The notes below the pieces were generated by a model, which ran no database searches, was not told where the DNA came from, and saw only the letters and a program-made list of their open reading frames with translations. Below are positions 1 through 8,055 of a stretch of DNA of 64,000 bases, in pieces. Source of the DNA: an uncultured Agathobacter sp. (GTDB lineage Bacteria; Bacillota; Clostridia; Lachnospirales; Lachnospiraceae); the NCBI GenBank assembly GCA_934365945.1, contig CAKRNE010000006.1, positions 62,001-126,000 on the forward strand, written 5' to 3'. Position 1 is the first letter of the stretch. Every line of letters begins with the position of its first letter. The translations under genes were made by a program, and so were the position numbers.

Positions 1-453
1 TTACTTTCAACGGCTTCATCATCAATAGTTGAGTATTATAATGGTCCAATCTATGTGGCATACCAAAGTGGATATGCTCCTGCGGAGATAAAAGCAAAAG
101 AAATGGGTGCAACACTTTTTGAGACAGGTGGGTCTGTGACCACAACGGCATTGGACATTGCTCTGTGTTTTGGAGCAGGGAAAATTATCTTCGTGGGTGT
201 TGATTTAGCCTATACTGGCGGTTATTCTCATGCTTTGGGCGAAGGACGTAAGGTAGAGAATACAGATGGATTGCGTCAGGTCAGAAGCAATACAGGTGGT
301 ATGGTGTATACTAGCAAAAATTTGGACATTTACAGGAAATGGATAGAGCGAAGGCTTGAAGGAGTTAGGTATACAGAAGTTTATAATACAGGAGATGGAG
401 CTGAGATTAAGGGAACTGTTTGGGTGAAGGACTTTATGAGCTTGAGATTGTGA
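1..453 (+). CDS. DUF115-family protein, C-terminal part (5' end outside window)
   Basis: The frame is open from base 1 to the TGA at 451-453, so only the last ~150 codons are present. The fragment carries FVGVDLAYTGG and a following SHA/GEG segment, which resemble the DUF115 (MptE-like) domain found in motility accessory and flagellin or surface-sugar transfer proteins. An internal GTG at 55 could pass for a start, but the coding frame continues upstream without a stop, so I treat the gene as truncated by the window edge. Family membership rests on the motif pattern; the sugar substrate cannot be told. The next gene fragment starts within its stop codon (TGATG). Confidence 0.6.
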   Translation, partial: LLSTASSSIVEYYNGPIYVAYQSGYAPAEIKAKEMGATLFETGGSVTTTALDIALCFGAGKIIFVGVDLAYTGGYSHALGEGRKVENTDGLRQVRSNTGGMVYTSKNLDIYRKWIERRLEGVRYTEVYNTGDGAEIKGTVWVKDFMSLRL

Positions 454-527
454 TGGAAACCTTCGATATAGATAATTTTAAATCATTAACTCAAACTTCG
501 CACATAAATTTTAGCTATGCACCTTGA
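453..527 (+). pseudogene. N-terminal fragment of an OLD/AAA_21-type ATPase gene
   Basis: A 24-codon reading frame starts at ATG 453 and ends at TGA 525-527. It begins METFDIDNFKSL, which closely matches the first residues of the complete ATPase at 875 (MIKTFNVDNFKSL), also at the DNA level across the GATAATTTTAAATCATTAA stretch. There is no Walker A, so it cannot be functional. It looks like the 5' stub of a paralog, left after a deletion or recombination that joined it to the DUF115 gene. Confidence 0.6.
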
Positions 528-587
528 AAATTCAATATCTGGCAGTTATTCAGTTGTCAATGTTCAGACTTTATATAGCTTTTGTAG

Positions 588-776
588 GCATTTGAGGCTT
601 TCAAAGTGTTATTCACTGATAGCTTCGGGTTATTGCGGAGGGGGGATGAGGTTTTGAAGGATAAGGATAGGCATATTGATGAAATGCAGAAGCAGTTGGG
701 GGATAATAAAAGACAGCTAGATGCAAAAGATGCCATTATTGAATCTTTAAGGAAGCAACTGGCAGAGAAAAGTTAA
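588..776 (+). pseudogene. Coiled-coil C-terminal fragment of an unidentified gene
   Basis: The frame from 588 to TAA 774-776 has no good start or ribosome binding site and is preceded by a stop at 585-587. It encodes a highly charged, heptad-like tail (DEVLKDKDRHIDEMQKQL and further similar residues, ending LRKQLAEKS). Such tails end Rpn/PD-(D/E)XK-transposase-type proteins in this bacterial group, so it may be the tail of such a gene. That assignment is inference; the sequence directly shows only a coiled coil without a gene front. Confidence 0.4.
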
Positions 777-803
777 AATTAAATTGAATTAATTGTATTT
801 TTC

Positions 804-851
804 AATAAAGTCCGCTATACTAAAATAAGATTTTATATAGCGGACTTTATT
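804..851. repeat. Perfect 16-bp inverted repeat upstream of the ATPase gene
   Basis: The arms aataaagtccgctata (804-819) and its exact reverse complement (836-851) surround a 16-base loop. The arm is followed by TTATATAG rather than a clean T-run, so it is not a textbook intrinsic terminator. It lies just before the ribosome binding site of the ATPase gene. It could end transcription of the fragments upstream or be an operator. Confidence 0.6.
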
Positions 852-874
852 ATATAGTCAATATAGGGGGAATT

Positions 875-2056
875 ATGATTAAGACCTTTAATGTAGATAA
901 TTTTAAATCATTAAATAATCTGTCAATAAATTTGCAGCCAATGACTGTAATTGTTGGAAATAATGCCACAGGAAAAAGTTCAATTTTACAGGCAATTGAC
1001 TTTGTATGCGGATGTGTTAACGATGACTTTTCTGTTTTATTGGAGAGGCGAGGCTGGACGGTTGATAATATTCGTTCAAAGTTTATACGCTCAGGGACAG
1101 CCCGTATTTCATTTGGAGTAGAGGTTGTGTTGGAGGAGCCGGTTAATACGACGCTTAAATGGGGAATGGTATTACAGCCCAACGTGGCCAAAAATCAATT
1201 GCATCTTGTTTCGGAAGAGATTGTAGATTTAGATACAAAAGAGACATTAGTACAATATAAAGCATCTGCAGGAGGCTGGATTAAAGGGGATAAAGAAGAG
1301 CTATCGATAATGCCGAATTTTGTGATTACAAGTTCCTGTCTTAAAGTAATTCAGCATTTGCATGGAGTAGATAGCCGTTTAAATAGACTGGTTGCCTTTT
1401 TTGATAATTCTGAGTCGTTTGAGATGCTGGCGCCGGATAATATGAGGCTTTCCAGCAGAGGTGTTGTAAAGAATATTGGAGAGACAGGAAAGAATCTCCC
1501 ATCATTTATCAGACAGATGTCAGCAGAACAGAAAAATAATTTTATGAGTAAATTAAAGCGGATTCTGGGTGATAGGATTAGTGATGTAAGTGCATCGGTA
1601 AAGGGAAAACCGGGATGGACTCTGATAAATGTAAAGGAACATTATGATACAGGGGATGTTGAGTTTTCATCAAAGGAAATTAGTGATGGTATTTTAAGAG
1701 TACTTGCTTTTATTGCTATAAGTGAAATAGAGCCTGCAAATGCGATATTTTTACTTGATGAAGTGGAAAATGGAATTAATAGTGATTATGCAGAGGCTAT
1801 GATAGATGTTTTGTCAGAAATATATGAGGAAAGCAGGCATCAACTTGTATTGACAACACATAGTACAGTATTCCTTGATTATGTAAAGCCGGAGCAGATA
1901 GTTCTCTTATACAGGGATCAAAATGGAAGCACAAGGGCGGATAATTTATTTGATTCCAAAGAAATCCGAGATAAATTGGAGTATATGTATCCGGGAGAAA
2001 TATTGCTCAATATGTCTCAAAAGGAGATAGCTGATATATTTTTAAAACAAAACTAA
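875..2056 (+). CDS. AAA/OLD-like ATPase of a two-gene defence-type system
   Basis: This 393-residue protein has the features of the AAA_21/SMC-like ATPases that pair with nucleases. It has an N-terminal DNFKSL beta strand, Walker A GNNATGKSS at residues 28-36, an SDGILRVLAF signature-like segment in the second half, Walker B IFLLDEVENG near residue 290, and an H-loop LTTHSTVF near residue 327. The start at ATG 875 follows AATATAGGGGGAATT, a strong ribosome binding site. The TOPRIM-like partner starts 11 bases after its stop, an arrangement known from PARIS, AbiL and RloAB-type systems. Likely role: phage sensing and partner control, inferred from context. The partner is frameshifted, so the system is probably inactive here. 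Confidence 0.75.
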   Translation: MIKTFNVDNFKSLNNLSINLQPMTVIVGNNATGKSSILQAIDFVCGCVNDDFSVLLERRGWTVDNIRSKFIRSGTARISFGVEVVLEEPVNTTLKWGMVLQPNVAKNQLHLVSEEIVDLDTKETLVQYKASAGGWIKGDKEELSIMPNFVITSSCLKVIQHLHGVDSRLNRLVAFFDNSESFEMLAPDNMRLSSRGVVKNIGETGKNLPSFIRQMSAEQKNNFMSKLKRILGDRISDVSASVKGKPGWTLINVKEHYDTGDVEFSSKEISDGILRVLAFIAISEIEPANAIFLLDEVENGINSDYAEAMIDVLSEIYEESRHQLVLTTHSTVFLDYVKPEQIVLLYRDQNGSTRADNLFDSKEIRDKLEYMYPGEILLNMSQKEIADIFLKQN

Positions 2057-2067
2057 GGGGATAAAAT

Positions 2068-2795
2068 ATGAGAATAGCGGTTACAGGAGAAGGAACAACT
2101 GATTATGGAAAGTTGGATTATGGTAATCCGGGACATTGGATTGATGGCCCTGTTCAGGTGTACTTGAGAAGGATTGCGGAAGAGCAAAATATTGAGCTTG
2201 ATTTTGAGATGATTGAGCGTGCAGAAGTGCAGAAGATTAAATTGCAACGTAGGCATCTTAATGGATTAGATGGTAAAGCAGTTCCGGCAAGAAGATTTTA
2301 TATCAAATGTAAGGAAAAGCAATTAAATTATGGTGTGTATTATTGTGATGCGGATAGGAATGCTGGGGAGCACAACAGTAATGTACATCAATTAGAAAAC
2401 AGATATAAAGAGGTATATGGCGAGGTAAAAGAGGGAATGTATAATTGTGATAATTATATTCCAATGATTCCGTGTCGCATGATCGAGAATTGGATATTGG
2501 CAGATGGGGAAATATAAGAGAGTTTTTTCAAGTGAATAAAATAGAATATAATCCGCATAATGTCGAGCTTTTATGGGGAAATGATAACAATCCGGAAAGT
2601 AATTATCCAAAAAATGTGTTTGAGAGAATCAAGAGTTCTTCAAAAAATAGGGACATTAAGAATTTATCGAATAGTGAGTTGTTTTATGAAATAGCAGAAA
2701 GACAGAATTTGGCAATTGTAAAGAAAAATAGTAGTATAAGTTTTGCAAGATTTCATGATGATTATACAAGACTATTAGAAAATGTTAGAAGTTAG
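2068..2795 (+). pseudogene. TOPRIM-like (DUF4276/RloB-type) effector, frameshifted
   Basis: The first frame (2068-2517) carries TGEGTTDYG near the N terminus and YYCDADR near residue 93. These match the Glu and Asp-x-Asp metal-binding motifs of TOPRIM-like nucleases. It runs into a stop after ENWILADGEI. The same protein clearly continues in the -1 frame (GNIREFFQVNKIEYNPHN and on) to TAG 2793-2795. Adding one G to the GGGG at 2506-2509 restores a single frame of about 242 codons. Either the gene carries a one-base deletion or the assembly does. It follows the ATPase by 11 bases with an AAGGGG ribosome binding site, so both formed one operon. Confidence 0.65.
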
Positions 2796-2849
2796 ATATT
2801 TATATAATTCTAAGACAGTTTACATTATGCAGAGAAAAAGGACCGTAAT

Positions 2850-3011
2850 ATGGAAACATTAACTAAAGATTTTTCAACAGGAGTAATTGTCTGGTACAAT
2901 TTTAAGTCACCATGCAATATTTTATATTTATATTCAGGCAGACAGCGTGTCCTGACAGAGTATAATATGGTTGATAAAATCAGATATATGATGGATGTTG
3001 CGGAGGTTTAA
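2850..3011 (+). CDS. Small ORF, 53 residues, unknown function
   Basis: The frame runs from ATG 2850 to TAA 3009-3011 and begins METLTKDFSTG, followed by WYNFKSPCNILYLYSG. The WYxFK...N-I-L-Y pattern resembles the beginning of SAM-dependent methyltransferase or glycan-modifying proteins, so this could be a cut-off gene front. There is no clear ribosome binding site. It fills part of the 358-base gap between the TOPRIM-like gene and the nuclease gene; the rest of that gap shows no coding signal. Confidence 0.3.
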   Translation: METLTKDFSTGVIVWYNFKSPCNILYLYSGRQRVLTEYNMVDKIRYMMDVAEV

Positions 3012-3153
3012 TACAGTTATTTTCATTGATTATGTAAAACCGGCAAGCTATCAGCGAACACTAATTATTCTTGCCATCCTACAACCACAAATAGTATAAT
3101 AAAAATAAATCAGCAATGATTATATGCGTTGAAAATATATTGGAGGTGGTAGC

Positions 3154-4851
3154 GTGCAGCAGCATATCAGTATTGGAAATCAGGGATTTGACAGCATCCG
3201 CGAGGAAAATAGCTTTTATATTGACAAGACATATTTCATAAAGGAATGGTGGGAATCCAGATCCTGTGTCACGCTTGTCACACGTCCAAGAAGATTTGGA
3301 AAGACACTCAATATGAGTATGCTGAATTGTTTCTTTTCGATGAAATATGCCGGTCGAAGCGATTTGTTTGATGGCTTGTCTGTCTGGCAGGATGAGAAAT
3401 ATCGCAGGCTTCAAGGCACATATCCGACTATATTTGTCAGCTTTGCAGAGGTTAAACAATCTAACTGTGCAGATGCCATCAGGCAAATCAAGAAGGTCAT
3501 AGCTGAAGCATATCAGCCATATGAATTTCTTGCAAAAAGTGATAAGTTGAGCGAATTACATCGCGCGCAGTTTAGAAAAGTCAGTCCTGAAATGGATGAT
3601 GTGACAGCGCAGAATGCACTGAAGGATTTGAGCAATTATTTGTCAATATATTACGGATGTAAGACGGTTATTTTACTTGATGAGTATGATACACCGATGC
3701 AGGAGGCTTATATTAATGGCTATTGGGATGAGCTTGTTGCTTTTTTGAGGAGCTTCTATAATCTGACATTTAAAACAAATCCATATATGGAGCGTTCTCT
3801 TATGACCGGAATTACACGCGTGTCGAAGGAATCTATTTTTTCTGATTTAAACAACCTCGATGTTGTAACGGCTACGTCAAAGGAATATGCTGCCTGTTTT
3901 GGTTTTACGGAGGATGAAGTGTTTGGGGCACTTGATGCATTTTGTATGAGTGACAAAAAGCAGCTTGTGAAGCAGTGGTATGATGGTTTTTCATTTGGAA
4001 GTCAGAAAGATATTTATAATCCATGGTCTATTACCAATTTCCTCATGCAGGGTGAGCTGCGACCATATTGGACAGCGACAAGCTCCAATGCGCTGATAAA
4101 TAAGCTGATACAACAAGCATCCGGTGATCTTAAGGCAAAGATGGAGCTGCTGATGCAGGGACAGTCTATTGTTGTGAATTTTGATGAGCAGGTTGTGTTT
4201 AGTCAGTTGGATTATGATGAAAATGCAGTGTGGAGTCTTCTTGTTGCAAGTGGATATCTTAAGGTGAACGAAGTGGAATATCGGGGGATCACGCGCGATC
4301 CGTGGTATCATCTCAGCATTACCAATCTTGAAACAATTGGTATGTTTTCAAATATGTTTAGGGGCTGGTTCCAAAATAGTTCAGTTTATTACAATGAGTT
4401 TGTCAGGGCATTGCTTCAGAATAACTTAAACGGAATGAATGAATATATGAATGAGGTGGCATTGCATACCTTCAGCAACTTTGATGTCGGGAAACATCCG
4501 TCCGGCAGAGCTGAGCCGGAGAGATTTTACCACGGATTTGTTCTGGGGCTTCTTGTGGAATTAAGGGATTCTTATATTATCCGCTCTAACCGTGAGAGTG
4601 GATATGGCAGATATGATGTGATATTGATTCCAAATGATAAGAAGTCAGGTGCTTATGTTTTAGAGTTCAAGGTGCAGGATTTGGGGTGTGAAAAAACCTT
4701 GGAGAATACAGCTCAATCCGCGCTTAATCAGATAGAGCAAAAATGCTATGATGCCGAGCTGCAGGATATGGGCATACCGAAAGAGCATATTACGCATTAT
4801 GGATTTGCTTTTGCCGGTAAAAGCGTCCTTATTGCAGGGCAGAGGGGATAA
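3154..4851 (+). CDS. AAA-ATPase / PD-(D/E)XK nuclease-like fusion protein
   Basis: This 565-residue protein begins at GTG 3154, five bases after a strong GGAGGT. The N-terminal AAA-ATPase-like domain has the family P-loop RPRRFGKT at residues 44-51 and a Walker B VILLDEYDTP near residue 178. The C-terminal 100 residues carry YDVILIPN...YVLEFKV, the Asp...Glu-x-Lys of the PD-(D/E)XK domain (DUF1703-type). This architecture is heavily amplified in gut Lachnospiraceae and Bacteroidetes. Its function is not established; defence or mobile-DNA processing is suspected. The next gene is a paralog 33 bases downstream. Confidence 0.85.
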   Translation: MQQHISIGNQGFDSIREENSFYIDKTYFIKEWWESRSCVTLVTRPRRFGKTLNMSMLNCFFSMKYAGRSDLFDGLSVWQDEKYRRLQGTYPTIFVSFAEVKQSNCADAIRQIKKVIAEAYQPYEFLAKSDKLSELHRAQFRKVSPEMDDVTAQNALKDLSNYLSIYYGCKTVILLDEYDTPMQEAYINGYWDELVAFLRSFYNLTFKTNPYMERSLMTGITRVSKESIFSDLNNLDVVTATSKEYAACFGFTEDEVFGALDAFCMSDKKQLVKQWYDGFSFGSQKDIYNPWSITNFLMQGELRPYWTATSSNALINKLIQQASGDLKAKMELLMQGQSIVVNFDEQVVFSQLDYDENAVWSLLVASGYLKVNEVEYRGITRDPWYHLSITNLETIGMFSNMFRGWFQNSSVYYNEFVRALLQNNLNGMNEYMNEVALHTFSNFDVGKHPSGRAEPERFYHGFVLGLLVELRDSYIIRSNRESGYGRYDVILIPNDKKSGAYVLEFKVQDLGCEKTLENTAQSALNQIEQKCYDAELQDMGIPKEHITHYGFAFAGKSVLIAGQRG

Positions 4852-4884
4852 TCATGGAAGCATTAATGAAGTGGAGGACAAACA

Positions 4885-6471
4885 ATGGGCATATATCTGA
4901 ATCCGGGAAATGATGAATATAAAAAAGCGGTCAATTCAGAAATTTATGTTGATAAAACGGGATTAATTGCTTTTACTAATCGAGTTTTAAATACGGAGCA
5001 GCGGAATATTTGTGTCAGCCGTCCTCGCCGTTTTGGTAAATCTATGGCTGCCAATATGCTTGTCGCGTATTATGATAAGAATTGCGATTCCAAAGAGTTA
5101 TTTTGTGGATTAAATATTGCAGATGATGAATCATTTGAAAAGCATATTAATAAATATAATGTGATTCATATCAATATGATAGATATAATTAGCAGAGTCA
5201 GTTCAATGGATGAAATGATAGATTATCTTCAAAGACGTATACTATGGGATATAAAAAAAGAGTATGCAGATTTGGATTGCTTTGATTGGAATGATTTGGT
5301 GGAAGTTATGTCTACCATATATAGTGAAAAGAAACAGTCATTTATAATCATAATTGATGAATGGGATTGTATTTTCAGAAAATTTCCGGATGATTATGAT
5401 GAGCAGAAGAAGTATCTTGATTTTTTGAGATTTTTTATAAAGGGAAAGTCATATGTGGCGTTAGCATATATGACAGGTATCCTGCCAATCAAAAAGTATG
5501 GCGAGCATTCGGCGCTAAATATGTTTGATGAGTATTCCATGACCAATCAGCGCGAGCTTGCAGAGTTTACCGGCTTTACAGGCGAGGAGGTGCAGAAGCT
5601 CTGTGTGCAATATGATATGTCGTTTGACAGTATGAAACAGTGGTATGACGGATATGATTTAAAGGGTGTGCAGGTTTACAATCCGCGTTCTGTTGTTATG
5701 TCACTTTTAGGGCACGATTTTGACAGCTATTGGACAAAGACGGAGACCTATGAAGCTCTGAAAAAACATATACAGCTTGACATGTATAATCTCAAGGAAT
5801 TGGTCACAAGGCTTATTGCAGGGGAAAGTGTTCCTGTCAATCCAAACAAATTCCAAAATGATATGACGACTCTTGAGAGTGCAGATGATGTTTTGACTCT
5901 TCTTGTTCATTTGGGGTATCTCACATATGATTTCTACAATGAGACTGTTTCTATCCCGAATCAGGAGGTGCAGAAGGAGTTTATCAATTGCATAGAGGAT
6001 GGTGGCTGGGAGCCGGTGATGGATGCAATCAGGAGCTCAGATAAATTGCTTGATGCTACATTGAATGGAGATGAAGAAATAGTAGCGTCTATGATAGAGC
6101 GCGCACATCAGGAGAATGCTTCAATACTCAAATATAATGATGAAAATGCTTTGGCATGTGTGGTATCACTGGCATATTATTCGGCAAAAAAAGATTATTT
6201 GATATACCGTGAGCTTGCCGGTGGAAAGGGCTATGCAGATATGGTGTTTGTGCCTAGAAATGGAGTAAATAAATCTGCAATAGTGGTCGAATTAAAGTAT
6301 AATAAAACGGCAGAGGCAGCGATACAGCAGATAAAAGATAGACAATATGTTGAAAGCCTTAAGGCTTATAAAGGTGATGTTTTGCTTGTTGGCATTAATT
6401 ATAATGCAGATAGTGATTCAGTCAATTATAAAAAACATGAGTGCATAATTGAGAAAATCAGAATTCAGTAA
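4885..6471 (+). CDS. Second AAA-ATPase / PD-(D/E)XK protein, paralog of the upstream gene
   Basis: The 528-residue product has P-loop SRPRRFGKS at residues 46-53, Walker B IIIIDEWDCI near residue 155, a KQWYDGYDL segment shared with the upstream protein, and a C-terminal DMVFVPRN...AIVVELKYN nuclease motif. Sequence outside these motifs has diverged strongly, so the two genes are old paralogs rather than a recent duplication. Ribosome binding site GGAGG precedes ATG 4885. A bidirectional terminator at 6570 follows. Function is unknown, as for the upstream gene. Confidence 0.85.
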   Translation: MGIYLNPGNDEYKKAVNSEIYVDKTGLIAFTNRVLNTEQRNICVSRPRRFGKSMAANMLVAYYDKNCDSKELFCGLNIADDESFEKHINKYNVIHINMIDIISRVSSMDEMIDYLQRRILWDIKKEYADLDCFDWNDLVEVMSTIYSEKKQSFIIIIDEWDCIFRKFPDDYDEQKKYLDFLRFFIKGKSYVALAYMTGILPIKKYGEHSALNMFDEYSMTNQRELAEFTGFTGEEVQKLCVQYDMSFDSMKQWYDGYDLKGVQVYNPRSVVMSLLGHDFDSYWTKTETYEALKKHIQLDMYNLKELVTRLIAGESVPVNPNKFQNDMTTLESADDVLTLLVHLGYLTYDFYNETVSIPNQEVQKEFINCIEDGGWEPVMDAIRSSDKLLDATLNGDEEIVASMIERAHQENASILKYNDENALACVVSLAYYSAKKDYLIYRELAGGKGYADMVFVPRNGVNKSAIVVELKYNKTAEAAIQQIKDRQYVESLKAYKGDVLLVGINYNADSDSVNYKKHECIIEKIRIQ

Positions 6472-6569
6472 GATATTGGAAAGATGATGTCGGCAGGCTT
6501 ATAAGATATACCATGTTGTTGCATAAGTATTGTATGGCATATGCTTTTATTAAAGACCAGCATAATCAA

Positions 6570-6622
6570 AAACCACCGCAGGAATTTAGCTTAGTTAGAG
6601 CGTTAAATTCCTGCGGTGGTTT
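6570..6622. terminator. Bidirectional intrinsic terminator between the nuclease gene and bioY
   Basis: Perfect 19-bp arms (6570-6588 and 6604-6622, aaaccaccgcaggaattta) enclose a 15-base loop. T-rich tracts follow on both strands (TTTCTTTTAT on +, TTTTTGATT on -). It serves the + gene ending at 6471 and bioY ending at 6660 on the - strand. Confidence 0.9.
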
Positions 6623-6659
6623 CTTTTATACCTATCTGCTTACAATACTTACCGTTCGG

Positions 6660-7217
6660 CTATACGGAAGCTGCTCTTGCAGTTGCAAGTCTTTTGAACT
6701 GTGGAGCAATCTGTGCCACAACGATAACCTTGACGAGATCAAGTCCGATAAATGGTACAAAGCCGGCTAAAAATGCAGCCTGTAATGTCATATGAGAGCT
6801 GAACATGAGCCAGAGAGAGCCGATTGCGTCAACGAGTACTGCTGACAGAATAGCCACTATGGTGTAGCGGATGCGGTTGTAGTTCTTGCCACGGCAGAGT
6901 GGAAGGAGAACTGCAATAAGCAAAAATGAGAAGTTGAATCCGCCGAATGGTCCGAAAAGATATGCAACTCCGGCATTTCCGCCGATAAAAATCGGGATTC
7001 CAACCATACCGAGAAGCATCCATACAAGTACAATAAGGAAGGACTGGCTTACTGAAAAGACCATTCCAATAAGTGTTACCACAAAGTTGAGCAGTGTAAT
7101 GTGGGAGCCGTTTGGAAGCGGGATGCTTATATAAGCCGATATGCAGAGTATTGCTGTAAACATTGCCATCATTACGAGTGAATGTACATTAAAAGTTGAT
7201 TTTGTGTTCATTTTCAT
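6660..7217 (-). CDS. bioY: BioY, biotin-specific ECF transporter S component
   Basis: This is a 185-residue, very hydrophobic protein with about six membrane segments. It has the BioY pattern: PLPNGSHITL in the first third, and IFIGGNAGVAYLFGPFGGF in the middle, the GG..G...L.GPTGG-like motif of BioY. It sits in the cytoplasmic membrane, binds biotin, and works with the shared EcfA/A'/T energising module encoded elsewhere. The start has GAGGT seven bases upstream. It is transcribed away from the MaoC-thiolase-ligase operon across a region with a near-consensus promoter and a BirA-type operator, so repression by biotin-loaded BirA is likely. Confidence 0.92.
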   Translation of the reverse strand: MKMNTKSTFNVHSLVMMAMFTAILCISAYISIPLPNGSHITLLNFVVTLIGMVFSVSQSFLIVLVWMLLGMVGIPIFIGGNAGVAYLFGPFGGFNFSFLLIAVLLPLCRGKNYNRIRYTIVAILSAVLVDAIGSLWLMFSSHMTLQAAFLAGFVPFIGLDLVKVIVVAQIAPQFKRLATARAASV

Positions 7218-7253
7218 TACCTCATTTTGTTGTTTTATTTTTAATTCTCAATT

Positions 7254-7282
7254 AGTATAGCCAAGTGTTAACCTAATGTCAA
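7254..7282 (-). promoter_or_regulatory. bioY promoter (-35 TTGACA, 17 bp, -10 TATACT)
   Basis: Read on the - strand, TTGACA (7282-7277) is separated by exactly 17 bases from TATACT (7259-7254). Transcription would start about 30 bases upstream of the bioY start codon. The -35 box and the spacer both overlap BirA half-sites. Confidence 0.85.
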
Positions 7283-7306
7283 CCATAAATATTAATAAGG
7301 TTAACA
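7266..7306. promoter_or_regulatory. BirA-type biotin operator between divergent bio genes
   Basis: Half-sites tgtcaacc (7277-7284) and ggttaaca (7299-7306) are inverted and 14 bases apart, matching the known BirA operator form TGTWAACC-N14-16-GGTTWACA with one mismatch. An additional perfect half-site tgttaacc lies at 7266-7273, inside the bioY promoter spacer. Binding here would block bioY transcription and could also control the + strand operon starting at about 7337. Confidence 0.8.
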
Positions 7307-7336
7307 ATCGGCTGCGGAATAGCATTGACTACACAT

Positions 7337-8020
7337 ATGAAGCAGTCTATAATTCTAAGAATGAACATGGGAAATTCAAAAAGAACAGAAAAATTAAGAC
7401 AACAATACAGAAATATATTGCGCATGTTTTCAAATGTCGGCAACTATGACGGTTATTTTATAGGTAAGGTATCATTGGAGTTTAATCCGGCTGCAGATGC
7501 CGGAAAAATGAGTGAAAATCAGGCGTATATCATAAAAAGCAGGGAAAATTACGCTGAGCTTGCTGCGAGCGGAGACTTCGCTGACGGATATCTGAGTATA
7601 CATATGTATCTGATGAAGCCTGTAAGCAAAGCTGTGGCTCAAAATAATTCCGGAGATCAAAACAAATATGATGTTCAAAACAAATGCACACCGGATATGA
7701 TATTTTATAAATCTGAAATCTTCTCCTTTGTCAGTGATACAGGGGATTCTAACCAGATTCATCAGGGCGAGCATCCGGTTGTGCCGGGGCTTTTGATTCT
7801 GGAGAAACTTATTCTGAATAAGCTGATTCCGGAGAGATTGATTTTGCAGACGGACATCAGGCAGGTAGGAATATTCGATATAATTCGTTCGTTTGTGATC
7901 AGATTCAGGACTCCGCTGTATGCCGATGAGCCCGTCAGGCTTGTATCGCATAAAGTTTCAGGGCGCATGGATGGATACAGAGACAGTGATGGCGTAGAGT
8001 TATTCAGTTGTAAATATTAG
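7337..8020 (+). CDS. MaoC/hotdog-like dehydratase-type protein in the biotin-linked operon
   Basis: The product is about 227 residues. The C-terminal 95 residues read as a hotdog fold of the MaoC/R-hydratase type. SFVSDTGDSNQIH contains the Asp-x-Asn-x-(I/V)-His catalytic pattern, followed by PVVPGLLILE in place of the usual P-I-V-H-G-M-L segment. The N-terminal half is not recognised. I prefer ATG 7337 to the TTG at 7325; another ATG at 7361 is possible and no site has a strong ribosome binding site. The gene is followed 35 bases later by a thiolase. A role in making or trimming an acyl chain used as a biotin precursor is inferred only from context. Confidence 0.6.
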   Translation: MKQSIILRMNMGNSKRTEKLRQQYRNILRMFSNVGNYDGYFIGKVSLEFNPAADAGKMSENQAYIIKSRENYAELAASGDFADGYLSIHMYLMKPVSKAVAQNNSGDQNKYDVQNKCTPDMIFYKSEIFSFVSDTGDSNQIHQGEHPVVPGLLILEKLILNKLIPERLILQTDIRQVGIFDIIRSFVIRFRTPLYADEPVRLVSHKVSGRMDGYRDSDGVELFSCKY

Positions 8021-8055
8021 TTTGTCGTAATCTTAGGAAGCTACAGAGGAAAAAT

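Noticed and set aside
6513..6770. ORF spanning the terminator before bioY
   Set aside because: It crosses the bidirectional hairpin and the end of bioY on the other strand, with no start signal.
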